Positions 1 to 7,046 of a DNA stretch of 8,554 bases are shown piece by piece. The stretch is from an uncultured Planctomycetales bacterium. Lineage in GTDB: Bacteria; Planctomycetota; Planctomycetia; Isosphaerales; Isosphaeraceae. Location of the stretch: the NCBI GenBank assembly GCA_937997355.1, contig CALKTZ010000820.1, positions 1 through 8,554 of the forward strand. Direction: 5' to 3'. Within the stretch, counting starts at the first letter, position 1. Each line of letters starts with the position of its first letter. Below the pieces are notes generated by a model. That model made no database searches and was not told the origin of the DNA. It worked only from the letters and a program-made list of their open reading frames with translations. The translations under genes were made by a program, and so were the position numbers.

Positions 1-309
1 AACAAGGAGCTCCTGAGTACGGCGGGGCAGAAGCGGATCGGGATCCCGAGCGACGTCGGCCCCTGTGCCCAATTCTGCCTGCAGAGCCTTTCCGGGCTAT
101 CCGGCGAGGAATTCGACCGCTGCTATTCCAAGGCGCAGCTCGTCGCCCACATGGATACGGTCGCGGCCTTCAAGGCAGAGTCGGAGAGGGGCAGAGATCC
201 CGAGTTGAAGGCATTCGCCGCCAAGGCCCTGCCGAAGCTGGAAGAGCATCTCAGGATGATCAAAACCATCGTTGAGCGGTGCGAGAAGGGATCGAAGGAC
301 GCACGCTGA
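1..309 (+). CDS. DUF4142 domain protein, C-terminal part (5' end outside window)
   Basis: Frame 1 is open from the left edge to a TGA at 307-309 and gives 102 residues. The C-terminal half matches the DUF4142 pattern: a helix with LSGEEFDRCY, then a helix with HMDTVAAFKAESERG, then the hallmark DPELKAFAAKALPKLEEHL near residues 66-84. DUF4142 proteins are small, mostly exported helical proteins (predicted periplasmic or outer-membrane) of unknown biochemical role, and they often occur in stress-response clusters. The N-terminus with any signal peptide lies outside the window. Two cysteines around residues 22-26 and others at 40 and 96 are more than I would expect in this family. The next gene follows after 56 nt on the same strand, so co-transcription is plausible. 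The family call is firm; the function is unknown. Confidence 0.85.
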   Translation, partial: NKELLSTAGQKRIGIPSDVGPCAQFCLQSLSGLSGEEFDRCYSKAQLVAHMDTVAAFKAESERGRDPELKAFAAKALPKLEEHLRMIKTIVERCEKGSKDAR

Positions 310-365
310 TCGCTCCGGGCACGCGATACCGAATCTGACAAACCGGGCTTTCGAGGAATGGAGGA

Positions 366-878
366 ATGATGGGACTCTTCTCCGGATTGACACTGAATAC
401 TCTGGACGATCTGTTCATCGCCCAGATCGAGGACCTTTACGACGCCGAGATCCAGATCACCGCCGCACTTCCCAAGATGGTCGACGCGGCGTCGAACCCC
501 GAACTCAAGCAAGCAATCCAGAAGCATCTCGGGGAAACCGAGGGGCATGTCGCGCGCCTGGAGCGGGTCTTCGGCGCCCTGGGCAAACAATCGGCCCGCC
601 ATACCTGCCAGGCGATGAAAGGGCTCATCGCGGAGGGGAAGGAAGTGCTCGACTCCGACGGCGACGCGGACGTGAAGGATGCGGCATTGATCGCGGCGGC
701 GCAGCGTGTCGAGCATTACGAGATCGCCGGATACGGGACGGCGCGGACGCTCGCGATGCAGCTCGGGCGGGAGGAAATCGCCCGGCTGCTGGACTCGACC
801 CTCCAGGAAGAGGGGGCGGCCGATAAGACGCTCACTCAGATCGCCGAATCCTCGGTGAATGCACGGGCGGCATCGTGA
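366..878 (+). CDS. Ferritin-like DUF892 (YciE/YciF family) protein
   Basis: This 170-residue protein spans the full length usual for DUF892, a ferritin-like four-helix family that includes E. coli YciE and YciF and is associated with osmotic, oxidative and general stress. The opening TLDDLFIAQIEDLYDAE is the classic first helix. Helix 2 carries HLGETEGHVARLERVF (about residues 54-69), helix 3 carries QRVEHYEIAGYGTAR (113-127), and helix 4 carries LDSTLQEEGAADKTL (142-156). Candidate di-metal ligands are E28, E57 and/or E59, H61, E116, E119 and E148; these come from helix placement, not an alignment. There is no signal peptide, so it is cytoplasmic. Two ATGs stand in tandem (366 and 369). GAGG at 353-356 suits 366 and GGAGG at 360-364 lies close to 369, so either start is possible. 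It sits between two other stress-type genes. Confidence 0.93.
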   Translation: MMGLFSGLTLNTLDDLFIAQIEDLYDAEIQITAALPKMVDAASNPELKQAIQKHLGETEGHVARLERVFGALGKQSARHTCQAMKGLIAEGKEVLDSDGDADVKDAALIAAAQRVEHYEIAGYGTARTLAMQLGREEIARLLDSTLQEEGAADKTLTQIAESSVNARAAS

Positions 879-1112
879 AGGATGTCGACGGCCCTCCGGG
901 GTTTCGTTCGGTCAAGATCGACGAGACGCAGGTCGTGTCGTTCACGGCCCGCGCGATCGGTCAACTTGCGGCCTGGATCGATCGGGTCGCAAGCTCGCGG
1001 CATGCGGACGGGGCATCCGATGTGATGCCGGGTCATCGTGTCGCTCGATGTCCGTGGAGTAAGGATTTACACAATTCGGGTACGACCCCGTTCATGAATA
1101 AGGAGCTCAGCG

Positions 1113-1883
1113 ATGGCACAGCGACGAGGGTTTGCGGCGATGGACAGGGAGGAGCAGCGCCAGATCGCCAGCATGGGAGGGCGCGCCGCTCATGAGAGCG
1201 GCAATGCCCACGAGTGGGATTCGGAGGAAGCCGCGGAGGCCGGGCGCAAGGGAGGCCGGGCCGCCCATCACCACCGGAACGCGGCCTTCTATCACGAGTC
1301 GGCCGCCCATCATCATCGCCAGGCGGCCCGGCACCACGATGCCGGCGACTACGAGGAGGGCGAGCGCCACGGCCGCCTGGCCCACGGCCACAGCACGACG
1401 GCCCACGGCCACAGCAACAAGAGCCGGCGCGGCTTCGCCGCGATGGACGAGGACGAGCAGCGCCAGATCGCCAGCATGGGCGGGCGAGCCTCGCACGGCG
1501 GCAGGGGCCGATCGGAAGATGATCGCGGCGGGGACGGGGGTTATTCCCGATCCGGCAGCAATGGGAGCGGCCGTCAACGCAATTCGCTCGGACAGTTCGA
1601 GTCGAGCGACCAGGACGATGATTACGACGACAACGACGAAGGTGAAGGAGATTACGAGGAAAGTTCATCGTCCCGTCGCGGCGGCCGTTCCTCGAATGGG
1701 AGCCGAGGGGGGAATCAATCCCGCGACTCGTCCGGCCAATTCACATCGAATCAGGGAGACGAGGATCAGGATGAAGATCGTGGGGGTGAGTCATCGGGCC
1801 CGGGCCGAGGGGGCCGTCGGACCCGCGGCGGCTCCTCGGCGCAACACGCCTCCGCCGGGCGGCAGAGTCATAAGAATAGCTGA
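1113..1883 (+). CDS. KGG-repeat general stress protein with histidine-rich centre and acidic/RG-rich tail
   Basis: The protein has 256 residues. AAGGAG at 1100-1105, 7 nt upstream, fixes the ATG start. Residues 4-27 hold a KGG-type stress motif (RRGFAAMDREEQRQIASMGG), residues 37-52 a variant (SEEAAEAGRKGGRAAH), and residues 105-128 a near-exact second copy of the first. KGG motifs occur in bacterial general stress proteins such as B. subtilis GsiB and E. coli YciG, and are usually disordered and hydrophilic. Between the copies, residues 51-100 are very rich in histidine (HHH at 52-54 and 66-68, HH at 74-75, HGH at 91-93 and 98-100), which could bind metal. Residues 129-256 are Ser/Gly/Arg/Asp-rich and predicted disordered, with two GQF(E/T)S elements near 160-164 and 208-212. 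It is longer than simple KGG proteins (often 50-150 residues). Its role is inferred as a stress-induced protectant or nucleic-acid-binding protein. Confidence 0.85.
   Translation: MAQRRGFAAMDREEQRQIASMGGRAAHESGNAHEWDSEEAAEAGRKGGRAAHHHRNAAFYHESAAHHHRQAARHHDAGDYEEGERHGRLAHGHSTTAHGHSNKSRRGFAAMDEDEQRQIASMGGRASHGGRGRSEDDRGGDGGYSRSGSNGSGRQRNSLGQFESSDQDDDYDDNDEGEGDYEESSSSRRGGRSSNGSRGGNQSRDSSGQFTSNQGDEDQDEDRGGESSGPGRGGRRTRGGSSAQHASAGRQSHKNS
1122..1496 (+). repeat. Internal 72-nt direct duplication inside the KGG protein gene
   Basis: Two copies, 1122-1193 and 1425-1496, are offset by exactly 303 nt (101 codons) and encode nearly the same 24 residues. A 26-nt core is identical at 1152-1177 and 1455-1480; flanking differences are mostly synonymous. 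This looks like an in-frame domain duplication that is either recent or kept by selection. The identical core could recombine and delete the histidine-rich centre in frame. Confidence 0.85.
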
Positions 1884-1922
1884 ACCGGCGGATCAACCCA
1901 TCTGACGGCGAACGCGAGATGT

Positions 1923-1955
1923 CCCGACCCCGCGATTTCCGATCGAGGGGTCGGG
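1923..1955. terminator. Hairpin between convergent genes, probable bidirectional terminator
   Basis: CCCGACCCC (1923-1931) pairs perfectly with GGGGTCGGG (1947-1955). After one G/A mismatch the stem continues as CGAT/ATCG (1933-1936 with 1942-1945) around a 5-nt loop. It lies in the 112-nt gap between the stop of the plus-strand KGG gene (1883) and the stop of the minus-strand regulator (1996), where a shared terminator is expected. Neither side has a T-run, so it is not a textbook intrinsic terminator, though T-poor hairpins are common at gene ends in GC-rich bacteria. Confidence 0.6.
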
Positions 1956-1995
1956 CATTCGCGCGCAATTCGCGGGCGGACGTCTTCCCATCGGG

Positions 1996-2646
1996 TCAAG
2001 CGTCCTGCAGCCAGCCCCGCTGGAGTGCATACTGGACGAGGTCGGCGCGACTCCGTAGGCCCAGCTTTTCGAGCGCGTTCGCCTTGTGGACTTCGATCGT
2101 CTTGATACTCAGGTCGAGGCGATCGGCGATCTCGCGATTGATGTGGCCGCGCGCGAGCAGTTTGACCACGTCGGCCTCCCGATGACTCAGTTCATTCTCG
2201 CCACGTCGATTGGCATTCGACTGGCCCACGAGCTCGCCCACGATTTGACCGACCAGCTTGGGGTCGACATAGACGCCCCCCGCGGCAACTTCCCGGATCG
2301 CTCGCACCAGGTCCTCGGCCGCCGTCCGTTTCAGCACATAGCCAGAAGCCCCCGCCTCCAGGAGTTGGCGCAGATACCCTTCCCCTTCATGGACGGTGAG
2401 CGCGAGCACGCGAACCCGCGGGTATTCGGCGTGGATTCGCGCCGTGGCCCTGGCTCCCCCCATCTCGGGCATCGTGACGTCCAGGACGGCCACGTCGGGC
2501 TGATGTTGCTCGGCGAGCCGAAGAGCGGAGAGGCCGTCCGCGGCCTCGCCGACAAGCTCCATATCCTCCTGCGCCTCGATCAGGGCGATGAGCCCCGCGC
2601 GGACGATCGGATGATCATCGGCCAGAATGATTCGGATCTTCGCCAT
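1996..2646 (-). CDS. NarL/FixJ-family response regulator (REC + LuxR-type HTH)
   Basis: The 216-residue product has the standard length. The receiver domain (about 3-120) shows the acidic pair D10/D11 in ILADDHPIVRAG, phospho-acceptor D56 in VAVLDVTMPEMGG, switch residue T84 and conserved K106 (GYVLKRT), so phosphorylation chemistry looks intact. The LuxR/GerE DNA-binding domain (about 150-212) has LSHREADVVKLLARG, then NREIADRLDLSIKTIEVH and the recognition-helix region. I chose the ATG at 2646 over an in-frame ATG at 2706 because MAKIRIILADDHP is the normal start and GGAG lies 8 nt upstream. The gene overlaps the end of the kinase gene by 32 nt, which points to translational coupling and a cognate pair. 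It is the last gene of the minus-strand operon. The target promoters are unknown; the convergent stress genes are candidates. Confidence 0.95.
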   Translation of the reverse strand: MAKIRIILADDHPIVRAGLIALIEAQEDMELVGEAADGLSALRLAEQHQPDVAVLDVTMPEMGGARATARIHAEYPRVRVLALTVHEGEGYLRQLLEAGASGYVLKRTAAEDLVRAIREVAAGGVYVDPKLVGQIVGELVGQSNANRRGENELSHREADVVKLLARGHINREIADRLDLSIKTIEVHKANALEKLGLRSRADLVQYALQRGWLQDA

Positions 2647-3772
2647 GATCCCGACTCCGAGCTTGAAGGATGAGGGGGATGCGGATGCGGACCGTCGTCC
2701 CCACACCCCGGCTCGATTCGACCTGGAAATCCCCGCCGATGAGTGCGCTACGCTCCTCCATCCCGAGGAGCCCGAGCTGAGTCGGCTTGATGCCGCCTTC
2801 GATCTCGAAACCCTTCCCGTCGTCCTCGATGAGGGCGATCAGGTGGCTGCCATGCTGCTCGACGATCACGCTCGCTCGGCGCGCGACCGCATGCTTGGCG
2901 ATATTGTTGAGCGATTCTTGCACGAGGCGATAGAGGGTGGATTCGATCTCGGGCGAGAGGCGAATATTTCCCTGGAGGCTGAAGTGATAATCAACCGGAG
3001 TGCCCGCCTGATCCGACCATCGCTGGATGAGGCCGGCGAGGGCCGGCTGGAGTCCCACATCGTCGAGGACGGTGGGACGCAAGTCGACGGCCAGGTCATG
3101 CGTCGCGCGGCCGATCCGGTCGGCGGCCTCTCGCAGATCGCGGAGGCTGAGATGCCCGGGGGAATCCGCCGGCAGGAATCTCTCCAGGGCCTTGAGCCCC
3201 AGCATCAGGCCGGTCAATTCCTGCCCCAGTTGATCGTGGAGTTCTCGGGAGATACGGCGGCGTTCGCCCTCCTCCGCCGCAACCAGGCGGCGGAGGAGAT
3301 CCTGCCGCGCGGTCTCCATCGCCTTGCGTTCGCTGATATCGCGGATCAGCCAGCGGATGCCGAATCGTCCCGGCTCCAGACCTGCGGAATTTGCCCTCGC
3401 GACCACGTCCCTCAACTCCCCACGGCAGGCGAGGCGGGTCTCGAACTCATCCTTGCCCGCCGCCTGCCCTAAGCGCATCAGGCATTCGTAGAAACGACCG
3501 CGTCGCCCCTCCCCGACCAGCAAGCCCAGCGGCTTGCCGATCAGGAACGCCTTGGGATACCTCAGCAATGCCGATGCCGCATGGTTCGCCTCCAAGATGA
3601 GTCCCTGGCCGTCGGTCACGAGCTGGCAGTCGATCGCGAAATCGAAGAGTTCCTGATAGAGCAGCCGGTAGGTTTCCGGAGAAACCCGCGTGTGGACAGC
3701 ATCGGATTCGGATTGCGGCCGTGGCGGGATGGCCTCGCATCCCTCGGCGCCGTCATCCTCCTCGCTGCGCAT
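2615..3772 (-). CDS. Soluble PAS-domain sensor histidine kinase (HisKA_3 type)
   Basis: The product has 385 residues. A PAS domain covers about 35-150: FDFAIDCQLVTDGQGLILEAN opens it and WLIRDISERKAMETAR closes it as the usual PAC-to-linker helix. The HisKA_3 dimerisation box has RRRISRELHDQLGQELTGL with phospho-acceptor H179 and the DLRPTVLDDVGL motif at 230-241. The HATPase_c domain has the N box LVQESLNNIAKHA (283-295), the G1 box IEDDGKGF (315-322), GLLGMEER (334-341) and the G2 box GVGTTV (356-361). This is the NarX/DegS-like class that partners NarL-type regulators, matching the next gene. No membrane segment is visible, so it should sense a cytosolic cue or another protein. The ATG at 3772 has a strong GGGAGG Shine-Dalgarno 5 nt upstream. 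It starts 60 nt after the CheB-like gene. The ligand of the PAS domain cannot be read from the sequence. Confidence 0.95.
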   Translation of the reverse strand: MRSEEDDGAEGCEAIPPRPQSESDAVHTRVSPETYRLLYQELFDFAIDCQLVTDGQGLILEANHAASALLRYPKAFLIGKPLGLLVGEGRRGRFYECLMRLGQAAGKDEFETRLACRGELRDVVARANSAGLEPGRFGIRWLIRDISERKAMETARQDLLRRLVAAEEGERRRISRELHDQLGQELTGLMLGLKALERFLPADSPGHLSLRDLREAADRIGRATHDLAVDLRPTVLDDVGLQPALAGLIQRWSDQAGTPVDYHFSLQGNIRLSPEIESTLYRLVQESLNNIAKHAVARRASVIVEQHGSHLIALIEDDGKGFEIEGGIKPTQLGLLGMEERSALIGGDFQVESSRGVGTTVRIRIPLILQARSRDHGEDPNHSGR

Positions 3773-3832
3773 GTCCTCCTCCCGCGATATTCCCGATGCA
3801 ACCCCGCCTCACCGCCAACGAGAAAGGGAAGA

Positions 3833-4843
3833 TCAAATCGACTGGAACGTGGGGCTGGGACCCTTCAGGAGATATTCCTGGATCAATTCACCGTGCCGAT
3901 CAGCCAGAGCGGCCTGCTCTTCGAACCTCTCGGCAGTCCCGGCATCCCCCCCCGCCCGCTCCTTGAAGGCCAATTGTCGCGAAAGCACCGCCCGCTCGCG
4001 GAAGGTACGCACCGCCGTCCAGAGGGCTGCCTCCAGGGCTTCGCCCTGCTCGGAGAGGAGGACTTCGGCGTTGTAGGCATGCCCGACATGGCAGCGAAAT
4101 CGGAGCAAATCCGGCTCATCCCCCTGCCACAACGATCCTCCGCATTCCGGGCAGGTGAAGACCGAGACGTGACCCCGGTTCTCATTCTGAGATTGTTTTT
4201 CCATATCCCGATCGACAAGATCCGGCATCCTTTCGATGGGGTCCATTGCACGATCTCCCTGATACGGACCGGCGCGCTCCAGGACAAGATTGACGAGCAA
4301 GGGGCCCAGCTCGGCCACGCTCACGACGTAGTCGGCACCGGCGATTTTGAACGCATTCTGCGGCATCGCGGCGAGGGCGGCGTCGCGGGGATCCTGGACG
4401 ATGGCGAGGCCGCCGGCGTTGCGGATCGCGAGCAGGCCGGCGGTGCCGTCGGAGAGCGCCCCGGTGAGGATGACCCCGATCGCGCGGTCGCCGTAATAAC
4501 GGGCTGTCGACCGGAAGAGGGGATCGACGGCCGGCCGATGATGATTCTCCCGCGCCCCGCGCGAGAGGCGCATCTTCCCCCCCGGCCCGAGGAGGAGGTG
4601 GTAGCCCGGCGGGGCGACGTAGATATGACCGGGGTAGAACGATTCGCCGTCGATCGCATGGCTGGCCAGCAGCGGCCCGGCCCGGCTCAGGATTTCCGGC
4701 AGGATGCTCCTCCCCTCGGCGGGGAAGTGGCAGACGATGAAGAGGCTGGCCGGGAAGCCGGAGGGGAGTTCCCTCACGAGCAGGGAGAGTGCCTCGACTC
4801 CGCCCGTGGATGTCCCGACCACGATGATGTCTCGATTGGGCAT
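3833..4843 (-). CDS. CheB-type protein-glutamate methylesterase, no receiver domain, zinc-ribbon-like C-terminus
   Basis: The product has 336 residues. Residues 5-190 form a CheB methylesterase domain with the catalytic serine in GTSTGG (S12), histidine in CHFP (H39) and aspartate in GALSDGT (D132), so it should hydrolyse glutamyl methyl esters or deamidate glutamine on a receptor-like target. The N-terminal receiver that controls classical CheB is absent. After a polar linker comes FTCPECGGSLW...RFRCHVGHAY with C231, C234, C251 and H255 placed like a zinc ribbon, then a helical tail (about 260-336). The same tail occurs in other database CheB homologues; its function is not known to me. I chose the ATG at 4843: GAGGAG lies 7 nt upstream and MPNRDIIVVGTSTGG is a natural start. 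An in-frame ATG at 4882 has no Shine-Dalgarno. It follows the CheB-CheR gene by 73 nt and is the second CheB in this operon. Confidence 0.92.
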   Translation of the reverse strand: MPNRDIIVVGTSTGGVEALSLLVRELPSGFPASLFIVCHFPAEGRSILPEILSRAGPLLASHAIDGESFYPGHIYVAPPGYHLLLGPGGKMRLSRGARENHHRPAVDPLFRSTARYYGDRAIGVILTGALSDGTAGLLAIRNAGGLAIVQDPRDAALAAMPQNAFKIAGADYVVSVAELGPLLVNLVLERAGPYQGDRAMDPIERMPDLVDRDMEKQSQNENRGHVSVFTCPECGGSLWQGDEPDLLRFRCHVGHAYNAEVLLSEQGEALEAALWTAVRTFRERAVLSRQLAFKERAGGDAGTAERFEEQAALADRHGELIQEYLLKGPSPTFQSI

Positions 4844-4916
4844 GGCCTGACTCCTCTCTTCGTCGATCGCAATCGTAGACATGCAAGCCGCGGACCGTTC
4901 GCCGTCGGGTGTCCTT

Positions 4917-7046
4917 TTATGAGCCGGGGTCCGACGGCAGGGGGGGCTGCGCCGCGTCTTTCTCGCGCCGGATGGAGTCGATATCCACCAGCACGATCGA
5001 CGCGCCATCAATCTTGCTGTCGAGCGTGACGTAGGGGCGGATCCGGAGGGAATACCACCGCCCCGATTCGTCGCGGACTTCCCCTTCATAAGGGACTAGC
5101 GAATCGATCGTGCCGGTGATGAGCCCGGCCAGATTCTTGACTTCGAGATTCGATTTGATGTCGCTGATCGGGCGGCCCACATCCGAGGGGATCAGGTTGA
5201 ATGCCTTCTCGGCCATCGGCGTGAATCGTCGCACGCGGAGGTCCCTGCTGACCATCACGATCGGGATGTTGACGCCGCTGAGCAGGTTCACCAGGTCGTT
5301 ATTCACCCTCGCCAATTCGGCATTGCGATGCCTGAGCTCGTCGTTCACGGTGGCCAGTTCCTCGTTGGCCGACTGCGCCTCCTCCTTGGCGGTCTGCAAT
5401 TCCTCGTTGGTCGATTGGAGCTCTTCATTGGCCGAGAGGATTTCCTCATTGGCCGATTTCAATTCCTCATTCGTGCTCTCCTGCTCCTCGATGACCGACT
5501 GGAGATACTCGCGGAGTGCAGCGATCTCCTGCTGGAGCTGCACGACCTGGATGCCGGCCGTCTCCGGGCGGACCTCGGTCGAGGGGCGGGCTTGCGGGCG
5601 GTCGGGGGAAGGCATGTCCTGGAACAGGATCAGGAAGAAGCGGATCCCCGACGGCGGCACCTTGAATGGGATGACATCGACCCGGACAAGCCTGAAATCC
5701 GTGCCGTCGGCCACGCGAAGCCCCTCGCGGACGGTCGCCACATTCTCGGTCTTCGCCTGATTGGTCGCCGAGCGGACCTCGGCGAGCAATCCCTCGCGGA
5801 GCATGCGAAACAGGTCGAGGCTCGCCATCCCCGGCGCCGGTTCGAGATAGGGGGCGGTGCGTCCCCGGAATTGCAGGACGGTCATCGTCTCGTCGGCCAC
5901 CACGCCGACGGGGGCGTAGCGGGCCAGGAGGACGCGGTCGGCCTCCCGCTGCACATCGAGGGCATTCCAGAGCGGCGCCGATTCGTCCCTCCCCAGGGCA
6001 TTGATCGGATGCCCGGCCGAGATCGCCCCCCCGAAATCGATCGGCGCGCCCGCGAAGGCCGGAGATCGGGCGAAGATCCGGTTCCGCGCATCCACCACTT
6101 CGAACAGGTCGCCGGAGCTGCCGACATTCTCGGAGGAGCCCAGGAACAGGAAGCCATTCGGATTGAGGGCGTAGTGCAGGAGCGGGATGACGCGTCGTTG
6201 CAGGGCCGCATCCATGTAAATGAGCACGTTCCGGCAACTGATCAGGTCGAGGCGGCTGAACGGGGGGTCGTTCGTCATGTTGTGGCGGGAGAAGATGCAC
6301 ATCTCGCGGACGGCCTTGCTGATCTGGTAATGACCGTCATGCCGGACGAAGAATCGCCGAAGCCGGGTCGGCGACACGTCGATCTCGATGTTATCCAGAT
6401 AGACCCCGGCGCGCGCCTTCTCGAGCGCCGCTTCGTTCAGGTCGGTCGCCAGGATCTTGATCGAGACGTTCTCGGTACGCCCGTCGAGGTATTCGAGCAG
6501 GCACATGGCCAGGGAATAGACCTCCTCGCCGGTCGAGCAGCCGGCCACCCAGATCCGCACGACGGAGCCGGCGGCCCGGCCGTTGACGATCGCGGGGAAG
6601 ACCTTCTCCTTGAGCGAATCGAAGGCCTCGGGGTCGCGGAAGAATTGCGTGACCCGGATCAGGAAATCCTGGTAGAGATTCTGGAGCTCGGCGTCGTCGC
6701 CGCGCAGCAGCGTCAGGTATTCGCGGGGGTCGTGGAGGTTGCGGAGCGCCATCCGACGCATGATGCGACGGCGGATGGTCGTCTGCTTGTAATGCGTGAA
6801 ATCGACGGCCGTGCGCATCCGGAGCAGGCCGAGGATCTCGGCGACGGGATCTCCCTCGGGGGCGACCTCTTCGTCGGTCTCCGGCTCGGTTTGATTCGTA
6901 TAAGGGTGGATGGCGATCCTCGCGAGTTCGCGGGCAATCTCGCGAGGCCGCAGGATGTGATCGACGTTCCCGTCGAGTGCCGCGGCCCGCGGCATGCTCG
7001 GGTATCGGGAGGAAGCCTCATCCTGGGCGAAGGTCACCCCCCCCAA
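4917..7046 (-). CDS. CheR methyltransferase-PAS part of a frameshifted CheB-CheR-PAS fusion
   Basis: In this frame 709 residues are open from a TTG inside the G-run at 7037-7044; I read this as the 3' part of the gene beginning at 7515. Residues 2-48 (GGVTFAQDEASSRYPSMPR...) are the end of the CheB domain, which has no use without the upstream part. CheR covers about 65-335: N-terminal RRRIMRRM and TQFFRDPEAF, SAM-binding VAGCSTGEE (167-175), ILATDLNEAALEKAR, and LISCRNVLIYM. It should methylate glutamates on a receptor-like protein using S-adenosylmethionine. A PAS-like domain follows (about 365-480), then a perfect coiled coil of nine heptads (523-585), then a second PAS domain (about 590-695). 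It ends without a kinase domain; in many relatives a histidine kinase is fused here. If translated separately, the first ATG is at 6995. Confidence 0.88.
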   Translation of the reverse strand: MGGVTFAQDEASSRYPSMPRAAALDGNVDHILRPREIARELARIAIHPYTNQTEPETDEEVAPEGDPVAEILGLLRMRTAVDFTHYKQTTIRRRIMRRMALRNLHDPREYLTLLRGDDAELQNLYQDFLIRVTQFFRDPEAFDSLKEKVFPAIVNGRAAGSVVRIWVAGCSTGEEVYSLAMCLLEYLDGRTENVSIKILATDLNEAALEKARAGVYLDNIEIDVSPTRLRRFFVRHDGHYQISKAVREMCIFSRHNMTNDPPFSRLDLISCRNVLIYMDAALQRRVIPLLHYALNPNGFLFLGSSENVGSSGDLFEVVDARNRIFARSPAFAGAPIDFGGAISAGHPINALGRDESAPLWNALDVQREADRVLLARYAPVGVVADETMTVLQFRGRTAPYLEPAPGMASLDLFRMLREGLLAEVRSATNQAKTENVATVREGLRVADGTDFRLVRVDVIPFKVPPSGIRFFLILFQDMPSPDRPQARPSTEVRPETAGIQVVQLQQEIAALREYLQSVIEEQESTNEELKSANEEILSANEELQSTNEELQTAKEEAQSANEELATVNDELRHRNAELARVNNDLVNLLSGVNIPIVMVSRDLRVRRFTPMAEKAFNLIPSDVGRPISDIKSNLEVKNLAGLITGTIDSLVPYEGEVRDESGRWYSLRIRPYVTLDSKIDGASIVLVDIDSIRREKDAAQPPLPSDPGS
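5292..5480 (-). repeat. 21-nt periodic repeat coding nine coiled-coil heptads
   Basis: Nine consecutive 21-nt units on the minus strand encode heptads such as ESTNEEL, KSANEEI, LSANEEL, QSTNEEL and QSANEEL, decaying to RHRNAEL and ARVNNDL. They have no insertion or deletion. Hydrophobic residues recur mainly at the last position and small or polar residues elsewhere, as in a long parallel signalling helix. The repeat joins the two PAS domains. This linker is typical of the CheB-CheR-PAS family and probably passes conformational signals. Confidence 0.85.

Noticed and set aside
875..1195. Plus-strand open frame of 106 codons from a GTG that overlaps the stop of the DUF892 gene
   Set aside because: It has no Shine-Dalgarno and no recognisable family, and it runs 83 nt into the KGG gene in another frame. 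The overlap with the preceding stop is tempting, but 879-1112 is better read as a leader or intergenic region.
2627..3472. Long plus-strand open frame opposite the kinase gene
   Set aside because: It lies antisense to codons of a clear PAS histidine kinase, as is common in GC-rich DNA. Its translation resembles no family I know.
4844..4882. Alternative upstream start (ATG at 4882) for the stand-alone CheB
   Set aside because: It has no Shine-Dalgarno, while the ATG at 4843 has GAGGAG at ideal spacing and directly precedes the conserved first strand of the domain.
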